Of a DNA stretch of 64,000 bases, positions 12,415 through 64,000 are shown one piece after another. The notes beneath the pieces were generated by a model, which was not told where the DNA came from, searched no databases, and saw only the letters and a program-made list of their open reading frames with translations. The position numbers were made by a program, and so were the translations under genes. Numbering within the stretch: position 1 is the first letter of the stretch; each line of letters opens with the position of its first letter. The stretch lies in NCBI GenBank assembly GCA_020002185.1, contig CM034531.1, positions 42,817,867-42,881,866 of the forward strand. Reading direction: 5' to 3'. The DNA comes from Paraescarpia echinospica (Eukaryota; Annelida; Polychaeta; Sabellida; Siboglinidae).

Positions 12415-12960
12415 GTTTCTAAAACATAGTGGTTAAAAATTTCCACAGAAACTAGATAAATGATGTAAACAATTCTATAGAATATTCTATTGAATCCTAC
12501 AGAAATAAAAGATGCCATCAATTCTGTAGGATATTCTATAGTTTTCTGTAGATTTTTACATACAATTATAGATTCTCTAAATTTTTTAGAATTCTGTAGA
12601 ATATTCTATAGAATCCTACAGAAATAAAAGATGCCATAAATGCTATAGGATATTGTATGGTTTTCTATAGATTTCGACAGAAACCACAAAAACTATAAAA
12701 TATTTAACATAATTCCACAGGAATTACACTTCCAGTGAATTCTGTAGAATTGTATGTAGTTATCTATATAATTTTCTATAGTTTTCTATCGAATCCTACA
12801 GAAAATAATATATTATCTAAAAACTATAGAATTCTATAGTACATTCTATATTTTCTATAGAATCCTACAGTAAACTATACGTTCTCTAAAAATTATAGAA
12901 TACCATAGAAAACTATAGAATATTATATTCCTTATTCATGTGCTTAAGTTATAAGTAAAC
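12415..12960. repeat. degenerate AT-rich palindromic repeat cluster
   Basis: Many imperfect copies of attctatagaatattctat and gaatcctacagaaa, themselves near-palindromic, at irregular spacing directly after the LINE 3' end. The same vocabulary (gaatattctacagga, gaatcctataaaa) recurs at 40,950-41,280, suggesting a dispersed AT-rich element. No coding content. Confidence 0.7.
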
Positions 12961-13879
12961 CGTAATTTGTGAAAGAGAACAATTACCATCATGATATTCT
13001 AACTAGTTAATTAACAGTACATTATAAGTGTACCAACGAAATTACATAGTCAATGCACAAATACTAGTGATCAATTGTATTTGAATAAATGCGTAATATA
13101 AATATTACAAAGTACATCATAACTTAACAATAAATTTGAAGTAGAAACATAAACTATTATATATTTTACTGATTATGCAGAAGTAGACGTTTGACCCTTT
13201 TTTGATGATATGTAAAATTGCACAATATTGTAGAATTTATTTATAACAAAAATATTCAAAATTTTAGGACCAACATAGGCCAAAGATAATTGTCTGCAAT
13301 TCGTTTTGTAATATGGTATTTCATATGCTAATATCTCTCTTGTAGTATATTTATGTGTGGTTATTTGCAGAATAAATATATCATTCAAACAGATCAAACA
13401 ATTTATTAATAATGTAAATAATTTTTACTGTGCAAGATAAGTATTACTGTTTAACTGTATTACAACCACTTTGAACAGTGATTAATATATAAATCAAAAA
13501 GTAATTAAATAACATAAAATGAATCATTATAATACAGCTGTATTACATTTTTTAACATTACTTAATTAGGTAATACTTCAAACAAGAAGCATAGTATATT
13601 ATTACAAATATACCCATATGGTTTAATGGTGGCTTGTCAGATTGTCTTGGCTGCGCGGTTTCTGTTAAGCACGTAGAAGGGGTACGTTGATGAGTCCCGT
13701 GCTGACGTAATTATGGACTGTTGAGATCTGGGCAGATGGTAGGTTCTGACTGAATCCGGAATTTGTGCGCGAATAAAGTACATAAAGCGTCAAATTGTGA
13801 AACAACCACATTGTTGCCCAAGAGAAGGCAACGTCAACGGTGCGTGATGCCTGTGGCCTGAACAGCTATTACGCAATAG
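12961..13879. other. AT-rich, no gene seen; possible LINE 5' region at its end
   Basis: About 680 bp of very AT-rich DNA without coding signal, then a more GC-balanced stretch from about 13,640 just upstream of the ORF1-like frame. The latter may be the 5' untranslated part of that element. Confidence 0.4.
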
Positions 13880-14523
13880 ATGACAACAGCGATGCCGACC
13901 GGCTGGAAGAAGTCGTCTACTCAGGATTATGAGCTGATGCGTGTTACGCTGGCAATTACTGATGATGAAGTAACTGCGACCCTGGCTAGCCAAATTGCTG
14001 AAATTGTTGCAGACGAGTTAAACAACCGACTTAATCAACTGGAAAAGGAGTTGAAAGAAAAAGATGAACGTATCGACCAGCTTGAACAATCTCTCCACAA
14101 TCTAGAACAATACAGCTGTAGATCGTCAATGCGAATCACTGGGATAACTGAACATAAAGACGGCAAGCAACGGGACAAGATTATTTCGGAGTTGTTTATC
14201 GACATGGACCTGTCACTCACAATGAACGATGTCAATAGGGCTCATGGGATTGGTCCCGGAGCATCTGCCACAACCAGAAAACACTCTCGCCAAATATAAT
14301 TATCCAGTTTAAAAACTATCAACCGAAAGCTGATTTCATGAATGCCAGAAAACTACTTCGAGCAAAACAACCGAATGTGTTTGTTTCGGAAGATCTGACG
14401 CAAAAGAGAGTGGGACTTCTCTACTTATGCCAAGAGAAAAAAAGAAAACACAAGCTTCTGGACTGCTGGTCCTACGATGGTAGAATTGCATCAAGGACTT
14501 GCATGGAAAATCATAACCATTAA
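13880..14523 (+). pseudogene. LINE ORF1-like RNA-binding protein, frameshifted
   Basis: MTTAMPTGWKKSSTQ... leads into a coiled coil of heptad Glu/Lys/Leu (NRLNQLEKELKEKDERIDQL) and then NLEQYSCRSSMRITGI, the start of the RRM-like domain of L1-type ORF1 proteins. A one-base frame change near 14,268 moves the rest into another frame: IIIQFKNYQPKADFMNARKL, VFVSEDLTQKRVGLL and WSYDGRIASRT. Such proteins bind and chaperone element RNA. No ORF2 follows. Single frameshift, no other stop, so a fairly young remnant. It ends at TAA 14,521. Confidence 0.8.
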
Positions 14524-14737
14524 TAGAGAGAATGACCTGAAAGAACTGTAAATAGGTTAGTTAGTGAAACAGGAAATGGTTGGACATATGATACTCTTGC
14601 TGGACTACTACTCTGCGTGTTCATATAGGGACTACACCAGTGTCAGCTGTTATCATGCTAATTGACACCTTCGTGATCTACTCATGGTGCGTGTATTATT
14701 TGATTGTTTATATATTCATTATTAATTTGTTTCTTCT
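14524..14737. other. no gene seen
   Basis: Short non-coding spacer after the ORF1 remnant, leading into the dispersed repeat. Confidence 0.4.
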
Positions 14738-15120
14738 GTATGTTCGTCGGTAGGTCGATTTTTGATGAACGTCCATCCTGCCCTGCAAGAATAAAGTCAC
14801 GTGCTTGTCAGATGACACTTTGTTGACGTCACAATAGCTTCAGATAGTGAGATAAGATATGTCGAGTCACCGTTTGTAATGTATCACGTATCGTAGTGGT
14901 CCGATCCCGGATGGCAGTTGCATTTATTGAACATTTATAGATATAATGATGAAATATATTACTGAACATTCGAAAACTTCTAAACTAAAAACGTACAATT
15001 GGAATTTGGCACTCTACATTTGTAACAATTCCATGAGGCGGCGTTTTAATGTTGCATTGGAGCATAACTGTTGTCGCTCTAACATTCTCACACTGTGTGT
15101 AATACCGTGTACTTCATGTG
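14738..15120. repeat. dispersed ~380-bp repeat, copy 1
   Basis: Begins tctgtatgttcgtcggta and contains gcaagaataaagtcac, ttgttgacgtcacaatagc and gatcccggatggcagttgc. The same series recurs at 16,941-17,325. No coding potential is evident. Because the second copy leads into a LINE C-terminal fragment, it may be part of a LINE untranslated region. Confidence 0.8.
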
Positions 15121-16940
15121 TGTCAAATTGACTTCTGTCTTAATATTTGGTATTTTAATCGGTTCGATATAATTTTGTATGGACGGTGAAAATGAAAATT
15201 TATTAAAATTACATTGGAGAAAAGGAATTGTCAAACTCAGCAGGTGTACGAATAATATATTCAAGACGAACCCCCTTCAGTCAAAATATAGTTACGGGCC
15301 TGTAGATGGTGTGTGTTTGAACAACTATGATCAGAAAGTCGCGTGAAAGAATGTGGCGGCTTGCTTAATAGGAACGTCATGTGTGCCATGGTAAGGCCTT
15401 CTCCGAAATATACCTAAACTAGCTGAAAGCGAGTACCAAAGGTATATGTGCTTCGATATCTTCTGGTTTGTTTCCCAATATCATATAATATTGTTTTTGG
15501 TTTTTTTAGATACGAGAATGTGTGCACGTGGTTACGGCAGGTTTGTCCATAAATATTTGATCTGACTTTCATCGTGATACCATTATGCAGAGGTGATGTC
15601 TAGCTCCTGTGATGGTGAACCGCTCTAGCTGTTGTTGACATCGGTAGCGAATGCAGTTTTTTTTATTGAAACATGTAAACATTAATTTGATGTGTAGAGC
15701 GTGTATATATTACATTGTCATGTTATGCTTATTAGTTTACCTCAAAATTGTATTAAGATAAGGGATATTCCTCCATAATATGTCCCCTACACTGTATGAA
15801 CGCTGAACCAATAAACGTCACATCGACACTTCCATAGTTTTTGGGTGGTGTTTGGGACACACTGATCATTGACTAAGTGCACCTACAAATTAAGGTAGAA
15901 AGAAATGGGAAAAATTTAAACAAACATCTCATCTCGAAGAGCTGCTGCAGGCCAATAGTGGGCACACATTAGGTTCAACGGTTTTCTCGAAACATGTCAA
16001 ATATTTACTAGTTATCAAGAACCTAAGGTCAGAAGCAATTACTTCCAGTGACATATAATCGCAAGATTTACGTAATACGATGCCCAAAGTCCATACAGTT
16101 TGGTAATGCACCCTGTTACGTATTTCCAGAACAGACAGTACAAAAAACAGATAAAAACAGGTTGCGGGTAATTATTTTATTACCTCTTTTACATGCTTAG
16201 ATTAGTTCCCTTGAAAACATATCTATCAAAGTAACGCATTGGCACAACAAGAACCTGATTAGTGAAAACCAAAACGTGTCTCTTTTAACCAAAATGTATA
16301 CACGTAATATACGTGTCTCTTATAACCTATACGTATACACGTAATATACACGGGGCACGCATAACATATGTGTGTCTACATTAGTGATCGCAACAATAAT
16401 ATCATAATTTAAACACAACTCCTTTTGGCCTTATTACTTATCACTTTGCGAAAGCTGGATGTAGCTTTTTTATTAATTACGTAATCCAATAGTTATACTA
16501 ACTATTTGTTGCACAATATATATGATAATTATTATTTAACCGCAACCAGAACACTCGTATAAATATATTTGACAAAACATCAAAACATATATGTATTAAT
16601 CAAGCCAACAAACACGAAGCACCTTAATTATTATACACTACCAGACCAACTATAAAGCAAGCAAAACGTCTTGGATACAAAATCAAGAATTTCGTCTGGG
16701 TAAAATTGAAACATAAAGCGTTCTGTTGAAATGAAGCAATACTGTTGACTTTGGAGTAGACTGGATCGTACATGCTGCGACAATTGTAGGTAACATTTCA
16801 GTCCTTACATACTCCAGCATTTGCTAACTACGTGTAGTACACATGATTATGTTTAAAGCTTAACGGACACGTTGGAATTATGATCCGTTCAATAATCCTA
16901 TTTGTTAATTTATTAGTAATGTATTAGTTGTCTGCGCTCT
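15121..16940. other. AT-rich, no gene seen
   Basis: About 1.8 kb without coding signal. Contains a poly-T stretch near 15,660 and a small direct repeat around 16,300-16,350 (cacgtaatatacgtgtctctta / cacgtaatatacacgggg). Confidence 0.4.
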
Positions 16941-17325
16941 TCTGTATGTTCGTCGGTATGTCGATTTTCGATGAACTTCCATCCTGCCCTGCAAGAATAA
17001 AGTCACATGCTTGTCAGGTGACACTTTGTTGACGTCACAATAGCTTCAGATAGTGAGATAAGAGGATATTTCGAGTCACCGTTTGTAGTGTATCATGTAT
17101 CGTAGTGGGCCGATCCCGGATGGCAGTTGCATTGATTGAACATTTATAAATATAATGTTGAAATATATTACTGAATATTCGAAAACTTTTAAACAAAAAC
17201 GTACAATTTAAAACTAAAAACGTACAATTGGAATTTGTAACAATTCCATGAGGCGTTTTAATGTTGCTTTGTAGCATAACAGTTGTCGCTCTAACATTCT
17301 CACACTGTGCGTAATACCGTGTACT
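16941..17325. repeat. dispersed ~380-bp repeat, copy 2
   Basis: Second copy of the 14,738 repeat with point differences and a small internal duplication of the gtacaatt segment near 17,205-17,230. It stops at the shared 'accgtgtact' and is followed by different DNA in each copy. Confidence 0.8.
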
Positions 17326-17352
17326 ATAACTATAAGGGAAAGTAGACAGCTG

Positions 17353-17765
17353 AAATCAAAGCAACAGTTAGGCCTCGTTTAGAACAATGTTCACAGTCGT
17401 GGAAACTATTCCGTAAAAAGGACTTAGATGTGCTAGAAGGAATACAGAGGTGAGCGTCTAAGATGATTCCAGATCTACGAAACTATAATTACGAAATACG
17501 CCTAAATGAATGCAGTTTGAATATATTAATGTTCAGCAGATTAAGAGGAGATCAGATAATCAGTTTTCTCAGTTATTAACGTTAGAAGGACTATAGGTAT
17601 TGGAGTAACATTAATGAACGGCGTGCGTTATATGTAAGAAAGTATTTACTAACATAGAAGTATATACATGAAAGGAACATATTATCTGCTTATTGTATGG
17701 GTGCTGACAGCGTGATTGTGCTTAAAACGAAAATTTCGTTTATGTTAGTCAAAGGTGTCATGTAA
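17353..17765 (+). pseudogene. CR1-like LINE C-terminal fragment
   Basis: Reads IKATVRPRLEQCSQSWKLF, LDVLEGIQR, then past an in-frame TGA ASKMIPDLRNYNYEIRL and LMFSRLRGDQI. This is the post-palm C-terminal segment (pattern VRPxLEYCxxxW...RRATKMIPxL...RLRGDLI) of CR1/L2-type reverse transcriptases. Several further stops. Only the last ~120 residues of the element remain. Confidence 0.75.
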
Positions 17766-18323
17766 TAAAAATCTCCTTATAGAACAATACAAAATGAGTG
17801 TTGTGTGATGCGGTCAATTTTGGTTTTCTAAATCACCGGTATATATATACAGGCTGTATATATATAATATATGTATATATAAAACATTATTCTTGTAATC
17901 AAGTTGTGAATATCGATATCGTATCACGTTAATTATGGTAGCAACACCAGCATTTTCCTTATCAAATAATACAAATATATCAGTTGTTTTAATTTAGCCA
18001 TGTCAATACGTGCACGTTTACATCATTGGTTGAACATATAAATGTTGGTAACATTCCCTCTCCAACAAGAATAGTGTGGCCTCTCGGCACACCACAACGC
18101 CGCCAATCATACATTCACGGTGGAATTTACGGGGTATGTAGTGCCATCGTGATTTATATAAAAAAATTCTAATTTTGGTGATTTCCCACGTTTCTTCAGT
18201 TCACACATATTAATAAATGAGCCCTTTGAACGATTTCTATGATTGAACATCGCTCTATGCATGAATTTATATTTACAGTGAGAGTTCGAATAAAACAGGA
18301 ACCCTTTAGCGCTCTCGTCTCAC
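17766..18323. other. no gene seen; AT-rich with TA tract
   Basis: AT-rich DNA with a TATA-repeat near 17,840-17,880. It could contain the 3' untranslated region or further exons of the minus-strand NIDO-AMOP gene, but nothing recognisable was found. Confidence 0.3.
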
Positions 18324-58355
<40,032 letters not shown>

Positions 58356-59226
58356 CTGTCAAACAAGCGTCTATGTTAGCTATCGCAGCCACAACGAATG
58401 GGGAAACAATCAGAATAACAGTAGCAGCAAAGGGTGCAGTCCTGTCAAATATCTAGGTGTTGCTTTCATCCAAGATTGTGGACAGAGCATAACTGATCAG
58501 TTGCAAGCTGCTGTCAAACGCACAGGCCAAGCACGAAATCTGGTTCAACATGCATAACCTTGTTAAAGGATAACCTACATACCCCTCTCAGCACGGATTC
58601 TTAAAGGGAATAAAAACATCTATTGCTTGAATTCATGTTATATTACATTCTGCTATATATTTCCACGTCCACCAAGCAAAAAATTCAATGAATTAAAAAT
58701 TCCACATTTTATGCTGTACATCCGGACATTTTAGAATATGCATATTTTTGGCGCGCTTTTCGGGATGCCGAGATGTGACGTCACTTATGACTCAAACTCG
58801 CATCAGGCCGACCCTTTTCATGCATTCAGAGCATGTTTACAAGTATAGCTTTTGGGTCGAAACGAGCGTCAGAATGAGTTGTTATGCAATAATCCGATGT
58901 AATACAAACACTAGTCATCTTATGGTTCCACATGAATCCAATTTTATTCAAAACAAAGTATGCGAATGGGCCTATAAGTCGACTAGGTTTCGCCGAGCTT
59001 GGGCTCGTTTTCAGAATAATTATATCGAATGCAACCAACGGGAGATAATCTACACCAATAAACATACATAACAAACATATATTGTATCAAGCTACATAAA
59101 GTAACGTTGTACTGAAATATTTCGTCTTGAAATATATGGTCGATTTTCAATTGTGGGCATGCGCGGTGCCATATATGGGTCATATTGAGTCACGTGCAAA
59201 TTTCCCGACAAGCCTACTGAAATATT
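58356..59226. other. no gene identified
   Basis: Mixed DNA; an open frame ending in SPVKYLGVAFIQDCGQSITD (58,267-58,557, plus strand) is reminiscent of the YLGV segment of reverse transcriptases but too weak to call. The 5' exons of the minus-strand gene should lie here or beyond. Confidence 0.3.
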
Positions 59227-59781
59227 ATGTGTTGTGTGTGTTGTGTGTGTGCTGTGTATGTTGTGTATGTTGTGTGTGTTGTGTGTGTTGTGTATATTGT
59301 GTGTGTTTTGTATGTTGTGTGTGTGTGTTGTGTATGTTGTGTGTTGGGTATGGTGTGTTTGTGTTGTATGTTGTGTGTGCTGTGTACGTTGTGTTGTATG
59401 TGTGTGTTGTGTGTGTGTTGTATGTTGTGTGTGGGTATGTGTTGGTGTGTTGTGAGTGTGTGTGTGGTGTGTGTGTGTATTGTGTATGTTGTGTGTATGT
59501 GTGTGTGATGTGTGTGTGTGTTGTGTGTGCTGTGTATGTTGTGTATGCTGTGTACGTTGTGTTGTATGTGTGTGTATTGTGTGTGTTGTGTGTGTTGTGT
59601 GTGTGGTGTATGTGTTTGTGTGTGTGTGTTTGTTTGTGTGTTGTGTGTGTTGTGTTTGTTGTATGTGTGTTGTGTATGTTGTGTATGTTGTGTTTGTTGT
59701 GTATGATGTGTGTTGGGTATGTTGTGTGTGTTGTATGTTGTGTGTGCTGTGTATGTTGTGTATATTGTGTGTTAGGTATGT

Positions 59782-59830
<49 letters not shown>

Positions 59831-59938
59831 TGTTGTGTGTGTTGTGTTTGTTGTATGTGTGTTGTGTATGTTGTGTGTGTTGGGTATGTTGTGTGTGTTG
59901 TATATTGTGTGTGCTGTGTATGTTGTGTATATTGTGTG

Positions 59939-59981
<43 letters not shown>

Positions 59982-62149
59982 TGTGTGTGGTGTGTGTTGT
60001 GTGTGTTGTGTTTGTTGTATGTGTGTTGTGTATGTTGTGTATTTTGTGTGTGTTGTGTATGTTGTGTATGTTGTGTGTGTTGTATGTTGTGTGTGCTGTG
60101 TGTGTTGTGTATGTTGTGTGTGAGTGCGTTGTGTGTGTGTGTGTGCCTTGTGTGTGTTGTGTTTTTGTTGTTGTGTGTGTGTGTGTGTGTGTGTGTTGTG
60201 TATATTTTGTGTGTTGTGTATGTTGTGCTTGTTGAGTACGTTGCGTGTTGGTTATGTTTGTGTGTGTTGTATGTTGTGTGTGCTGTGTATGTTGTGTATT
60301 ATGTGTGTTGCGTATGTTGTGTGTGTTGTGTATGTTGTGTGTGTGTTGTGTGTGTTGTGTGTGTTGTGTGTGTTGTGTGTGTTGTGTATGTTGTGTGTGT
60401 GTGTTGTGTGTGTTGTGTGTGTTGTGTGTGTGTATTGTGTGTTGTGTGTGTGTATTGTGTGTGTGTGCGTTGTGTGTGTTGTGTGTTGTGTGTGTGTTGT
60501 GTATGTTGTGTATTTTATGTGTGTTGTATGTGCTGTGTGTGTGTGTTGTGTATTGTGTGTTGTGTGTGTGTTGTATGTGTTGTGTGTGTGTGTGTGTATT
60601 GTGTGTTGTGTGTGTGTTGTGTGAGTTGTGTGTGTGTGTTGTGTGTGTGTGTGGTGTGTTGTGTTGTGTGTATGCTGTGTGTTGTGTGTGTTGTGTGTGT
60701 GTTAAGTGTTGTGTGTTGTGTATGTGTGTGTGTGTGTGTGTCTGTGCGTTGTGTGTGTTGTGTGTTGTGTGTGTGTTGTGTATGTTGTGTATTTTATGTG
60801 TGTTGTATGTGCTGTGTGTGTGTTTTGTGTTGTGTGTTTGTTGTATGTGTTGTGTGTGTGTGTGTGATGTGTGTGATGTGTGTGGTGTGTATGTTGTGTG
60901 TGTTGTGTTTGTTGTATGTGTGTTGTGTATGTTGTGTATTTTGTGTGTGTTGTGTATGTTGTGTGTTGGGTATGTTGTGTGTGTTGTATGTTGTGTGTGC
61001 TGTGTGTGTTGTGTATGTTGTGTGTGAGTGCGTTGTGTGTGTGTGTGCCTTGTGTGTGTTGTGTTTTTGTTGTTGTTGTGTGTGTGTGTGTTGTGTATAT
61101 TTTGTGTGTTGTGTATGTTGTGCTTGTTGAGTACGTTGCGTGTTGGTTATGTTTGTGTGTGTTGTATGTTGTGTGTGCTGTGTATGTTGTGTATTATGTG
61201 TGTTGCGTATGTTGTGTGTGTTGTGTATGTTGTGGGTGTGTTGTGTGTGTTGTGTGTGTGTGTGTTGTATGTGTTGTGTGTGTTGTGTATGTTGTGTGTG
61301 TGTGTTGTGTGTGTTGTGTGTGTTGTGTGTGTGTATTGTGTGTTGTGTGTGTGTATTGTGTGTGTGTGCGTTGTGTGTGTTGTGTGTTGTGTGTGTGTTG
61401 TGTATGTTGTGTATTTTATGTGTGTTGTATGTGCTGTGTGTGTGTGTTGTGTATTGTGTGTTGTGTGTGTGTTGTATGTGTTGTGTGTGTGTGTGTATTG
61501 TGTGTTGTGTGTGTGTTGTGTGAGTTGTGTGTGTATGCTGTGTGTTGTGTGTGTTGTGTGTGTGTTAAGTGTTGTGTGTTGTGTATGTGTGTGTGTGTGT
61601 CTGTGCGTTGTGTGTGTTGTGTGTTGTGTGTGTGTTGTGTATGTTGTGTATTTTATGTGTGTTGTATGTGCTGTGTGTGTGTTGTGTGTTGTGTGTGTGT
61701 TGTATGTGTTGTGTGTGTGTGTGTGTGTGTATTGTGTGTTGTGTGAGTTGTGTGAGTTGTGTGAGTTGTGTGTGTGTGTGTTGTGTGTGTGTGTGTCTTG
61801 AGTGTTGTGTTGTGTGTATGCTGTGTGTTGTGTGTGTTGTGTGTGTGTTAAGTGTTGTGTTTTGTGTATGTGTGTGTGTGTGTGTGTTTGTTTGTGTGTT
61901 GAGTGTTGTGTGTTGTGTATGTTGTGTATATTGTGTGTGTTGTTTATGTTGTGTGTATGTTGTGTATGTTGTGTGTTAGGTATGTTGTGTGTGTTGTGTG
62001 TGTGTATTGTGTGTATTGTGTGTTGTGTGTGTGTATTGTGCGTGTGTTTTTTATGTTGTGTATTTTATTTGTGTTGTATGTGCGGTGTGTGTGTTTTGTG
62101 TGTGTTATGTGTGTTGTGTGTGTTGTGTGTTTTGTGTATTGTGTGTGTT

Positions 62150-62186
<37 letters not shown>

Positions 62187-63101
62187 TTTGTGTGTTGAGT
62201 GTTGTGTGTTGTGTATGTTGTGTATATTGTGTGTGTTGTTTATGTTGTGTGTATGTGTGTATGTTGTGTGTTAGGTATGTTGTGTGTGTGTGTGTTGTGT
62301 GTGTTGTGTGTGTTGTGTGTGTTGTGTGTGTTGTGTGTGTTGTGTGTGTTGAGTGTGTTGTGTGTGTTGTGTGTGTTGTGTATGTTGTGTATATTGTGTG
62401 TGTTGTATGTTGTGTGTGCTGTGTATGTTTTGTGTGTTGTATGTGTGTGTGTGTTGTGTATTGTGTGTGTGTTGTGTGTTTTGTGTATATTGTGTGTGTT
62501 GTGTATGTTGTGTGTGTGTGTGTTGTGTATGTTGTGTGTTGGGTATGGTGGGTGTGTGTTGTATGTTGTGTGTGCTGTGTACGTTGTGTTGTATGTGGGT
62601 GTATTGTTTGTGTGTGTGTGTGTGTTGTATGTTGTGTGTGTGTATGTGTTGGTGTGTTGTGTGTGTGTGTGTTGTGTGTGTATTGTGTATGTTGTGTGTG
62701 TTGTGTGTATGTGTTTGTGTGTGTGATGTGTGTTGTGTGTGCTGTGTATGTTGTGTATATTGTGTGTTGTGTGTGTTGTATGTATGGATGTATTGTGTGG
62801 GTGTATTGTGTGTGTGTGTTGTGTGTGTGTGTGTGTTGTGTATGTTGTGTGTTTTGTGTGTGTTTTTTGTGTGTTGTGTGTGTTGTGTGTGTTGTGTGTG
62901 TATTGTGTGTGTTGTGTGTATTGTGTGTGTTGTGTGTGTTGTGTGTGTTGTGTATGTTGTGTATGTTGTGTGTGTGTTGTAAGTGCTGTGTGTGTATTGT
63001 GTGTTGTGTGTGTGTGTGTTGTATGTGTTGTGTGTGTATTTTGTGTTGTGTGTGTGTGTTGTGTGTGTATTGTGTGTGTTGTTTGTGTTGTGTGTTGTGT
63101 G

Positions 63102-63136
<35 letters not shown>

Positions 63137-63249
63137 TGTGTGTGTGCTGTGTGTGTGTATTGTGTGTGTTGTGCGTTGTGTGTGCTGTGTGTGTTTTGTG
63201 TGTTTTGTGTGTTGTGTGTGTTGTGTGTGTTGTGTGTGTTGTGAGTGTG
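59227..63249. repeat. 4-kb TG-rich array (TGTGTGTTG-type) with higher-order copies
   Basis: Almost pure T/G with short units such as tgtgtgttgtg and tgtgtatgttg. Larger blocks repeat: gagtacgttgcgtgttgg at 60,234 and 61,129; a gtgcc...tttttgttgttg segment at about 60,140 and 61,045; gtgttaagtgttgtg near 60,700, 61,564 and 61,847; gtttgtgtgttgagtg at 61,889 and 62,187. The very long Cys/Val frames in it are artefacts. Confidence 0.95.
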
Positions 63250-64000
63250 TAGAGTAGATCAGACTTGCACAGCGAATACCAGTTCAAACCAGTTTGCAAA
63301 CAGGCGACCATCTGAAGTAAGTTCAACTCTACTATGTAAAGACTGTCGTCGTTTCTCCTTGCACTGCTTGGGTGTGTTCAGCAATGGACACATTCGCTTG
63401 ATGGGTCGATAGTCACACAGGTCGGTCGCCAGGTGTTGTCGCTTGTTGCATCCCGCAACATAATATCGGACATTGTTGGTAGCAATATCTCGGACATTGT
63501 CGGTAGATGAAATCGAACCCATGTTCATAGTGTAAGTTGTACACACAGCAGGCATAACGAGGCAAAAAAAAACTTTCGACGGTTCGTCGGAGGTGACAAC
63601 GTCGAGTTAATGGTTTGATTGATTGACGGCGCTGATGACAGAAACGAAATTAGTTTCGTCGTCGTGCTGGTCGTCGGACTGGTCGATGGTCGTTGGTAGA
63701 ATTGTTCGGTGGTCGGGTCAGGCTATAATTGGTACATTTGACCGTTAATACGGTAAACTATATAAATACTGGTACATCTTATCCGGAAGGCTATGTTCTT
63801 GTACTGTTCTATCATAACGCTTCACTTTGTTACGCGCCTGTTTCGAAAGAACAGGTTAGGCACCTATGATTTCAAGGTCACTGGCGCTGAGTTGATAACG
63901 TGTCTCGCACATATACATACGTACATACGTATAGGTTAAGAATGCTAGCATACTAAAAGTTTGAAACAATACTGTTGATCTCTAGGTACAGATGAAACAC
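63250..64000. other. unassigned; a Cys-containing open frame on the minus strand
   Basis: A minus-strand frame (63,555-63,259) includes YYVAGCNKRQHLATDLCDYR and MCPLLNTPKQCKEKRRQ. The cysteine spacing suggests a small secreted module and it has the right strand to be an upstream exon of the mosaic gene, but no family was recognised. Nothing else in the last 400 bp. Confidence 0.25.

Noticed and set aside
59127..63244. Very long Cys-Val frames, up to 480 residues
   Set aside because: Produced by TG-rich low-complexity DNA; all frames on the plus strand look alike.
63259..63555. Cysteine-containing frame considered as an upstream exon of the mosaic gene
   Set aside because: No recognised domain and no convincing splice borders; left as unassigned.

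Overview
This is a eukaryotic (animal) genomic window, A+T-rich and full of introns, microsatellites, minisatellites and decayed non-LTR retrotransposons. The host genes carry metazoan extracellular domains (WSC, C-type lectin, thrombospondin type 1, NIDO, AMOP) with GT-AG introns. An aquatic invertebrate is plausible, but I cannot fix the phylum from the sequence. No bacterial-style operons, rRNA genes or CRISPR arrays are visible.

Layout. 1-12.4 kb is repeats: a 22-bp minisatellite, LINE endonuclease fragments, a broken Ty3/gypsy gag-protease piece split by a small inverted-repeat element, and a 2.6-2.7 kb composite tandem duplication (gag-protease + CT/CACTGT microsatellite + LINE endonuclease). 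The second copy runs into the rest of an internally deleted LINE. 12.4-18 kb is AT-rich DNA with a LINE ORF1 remnant, a CR1-like C-terminus and a dispersed 380-bp repeat.

18.3-58.4 kb, minus strand, holds a very large multi-exon gene. From high to low coordinates its exons read WSC, three C-type lectin domains (partly duplicated), TSP1, NIDO and AMOP. Most exon phases join perfectly. The NIDO-AMOP end has a phase clash, an in-frame stop and a frame change, so that part may be decaying or contain sequence errors. Its introns hold a nearly full-length RTE-like LINE (19.4-22.8 kb), other LINE pieces, a telomere-like 24-bp minisatellite and a 2.1-kb tandem duplication that duplicated one lectin half-exon.

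41.9-56.2 kb, plus strand, lies entirely inside one roughly 17.5-kb intron of that gene. It is an apparently intact 19-exon gene of 809 codons, in frame across every junction. It encodes two zinc-finger-like motifs and a complete tyrosine-recombinase core (R, K, R-H, G-H, Y), resembling Crypton-type recombinases. Its middle is an array of phase 2-2 mini-exons made by tandem duplication; one intron took a hAT transposon and another a TTAA-flanked MITE. This is the most interesting object in the window.

58.4-64 kb is mostly a 4-kb TG-rich array with higher-order repeats, then unassigned DNA.
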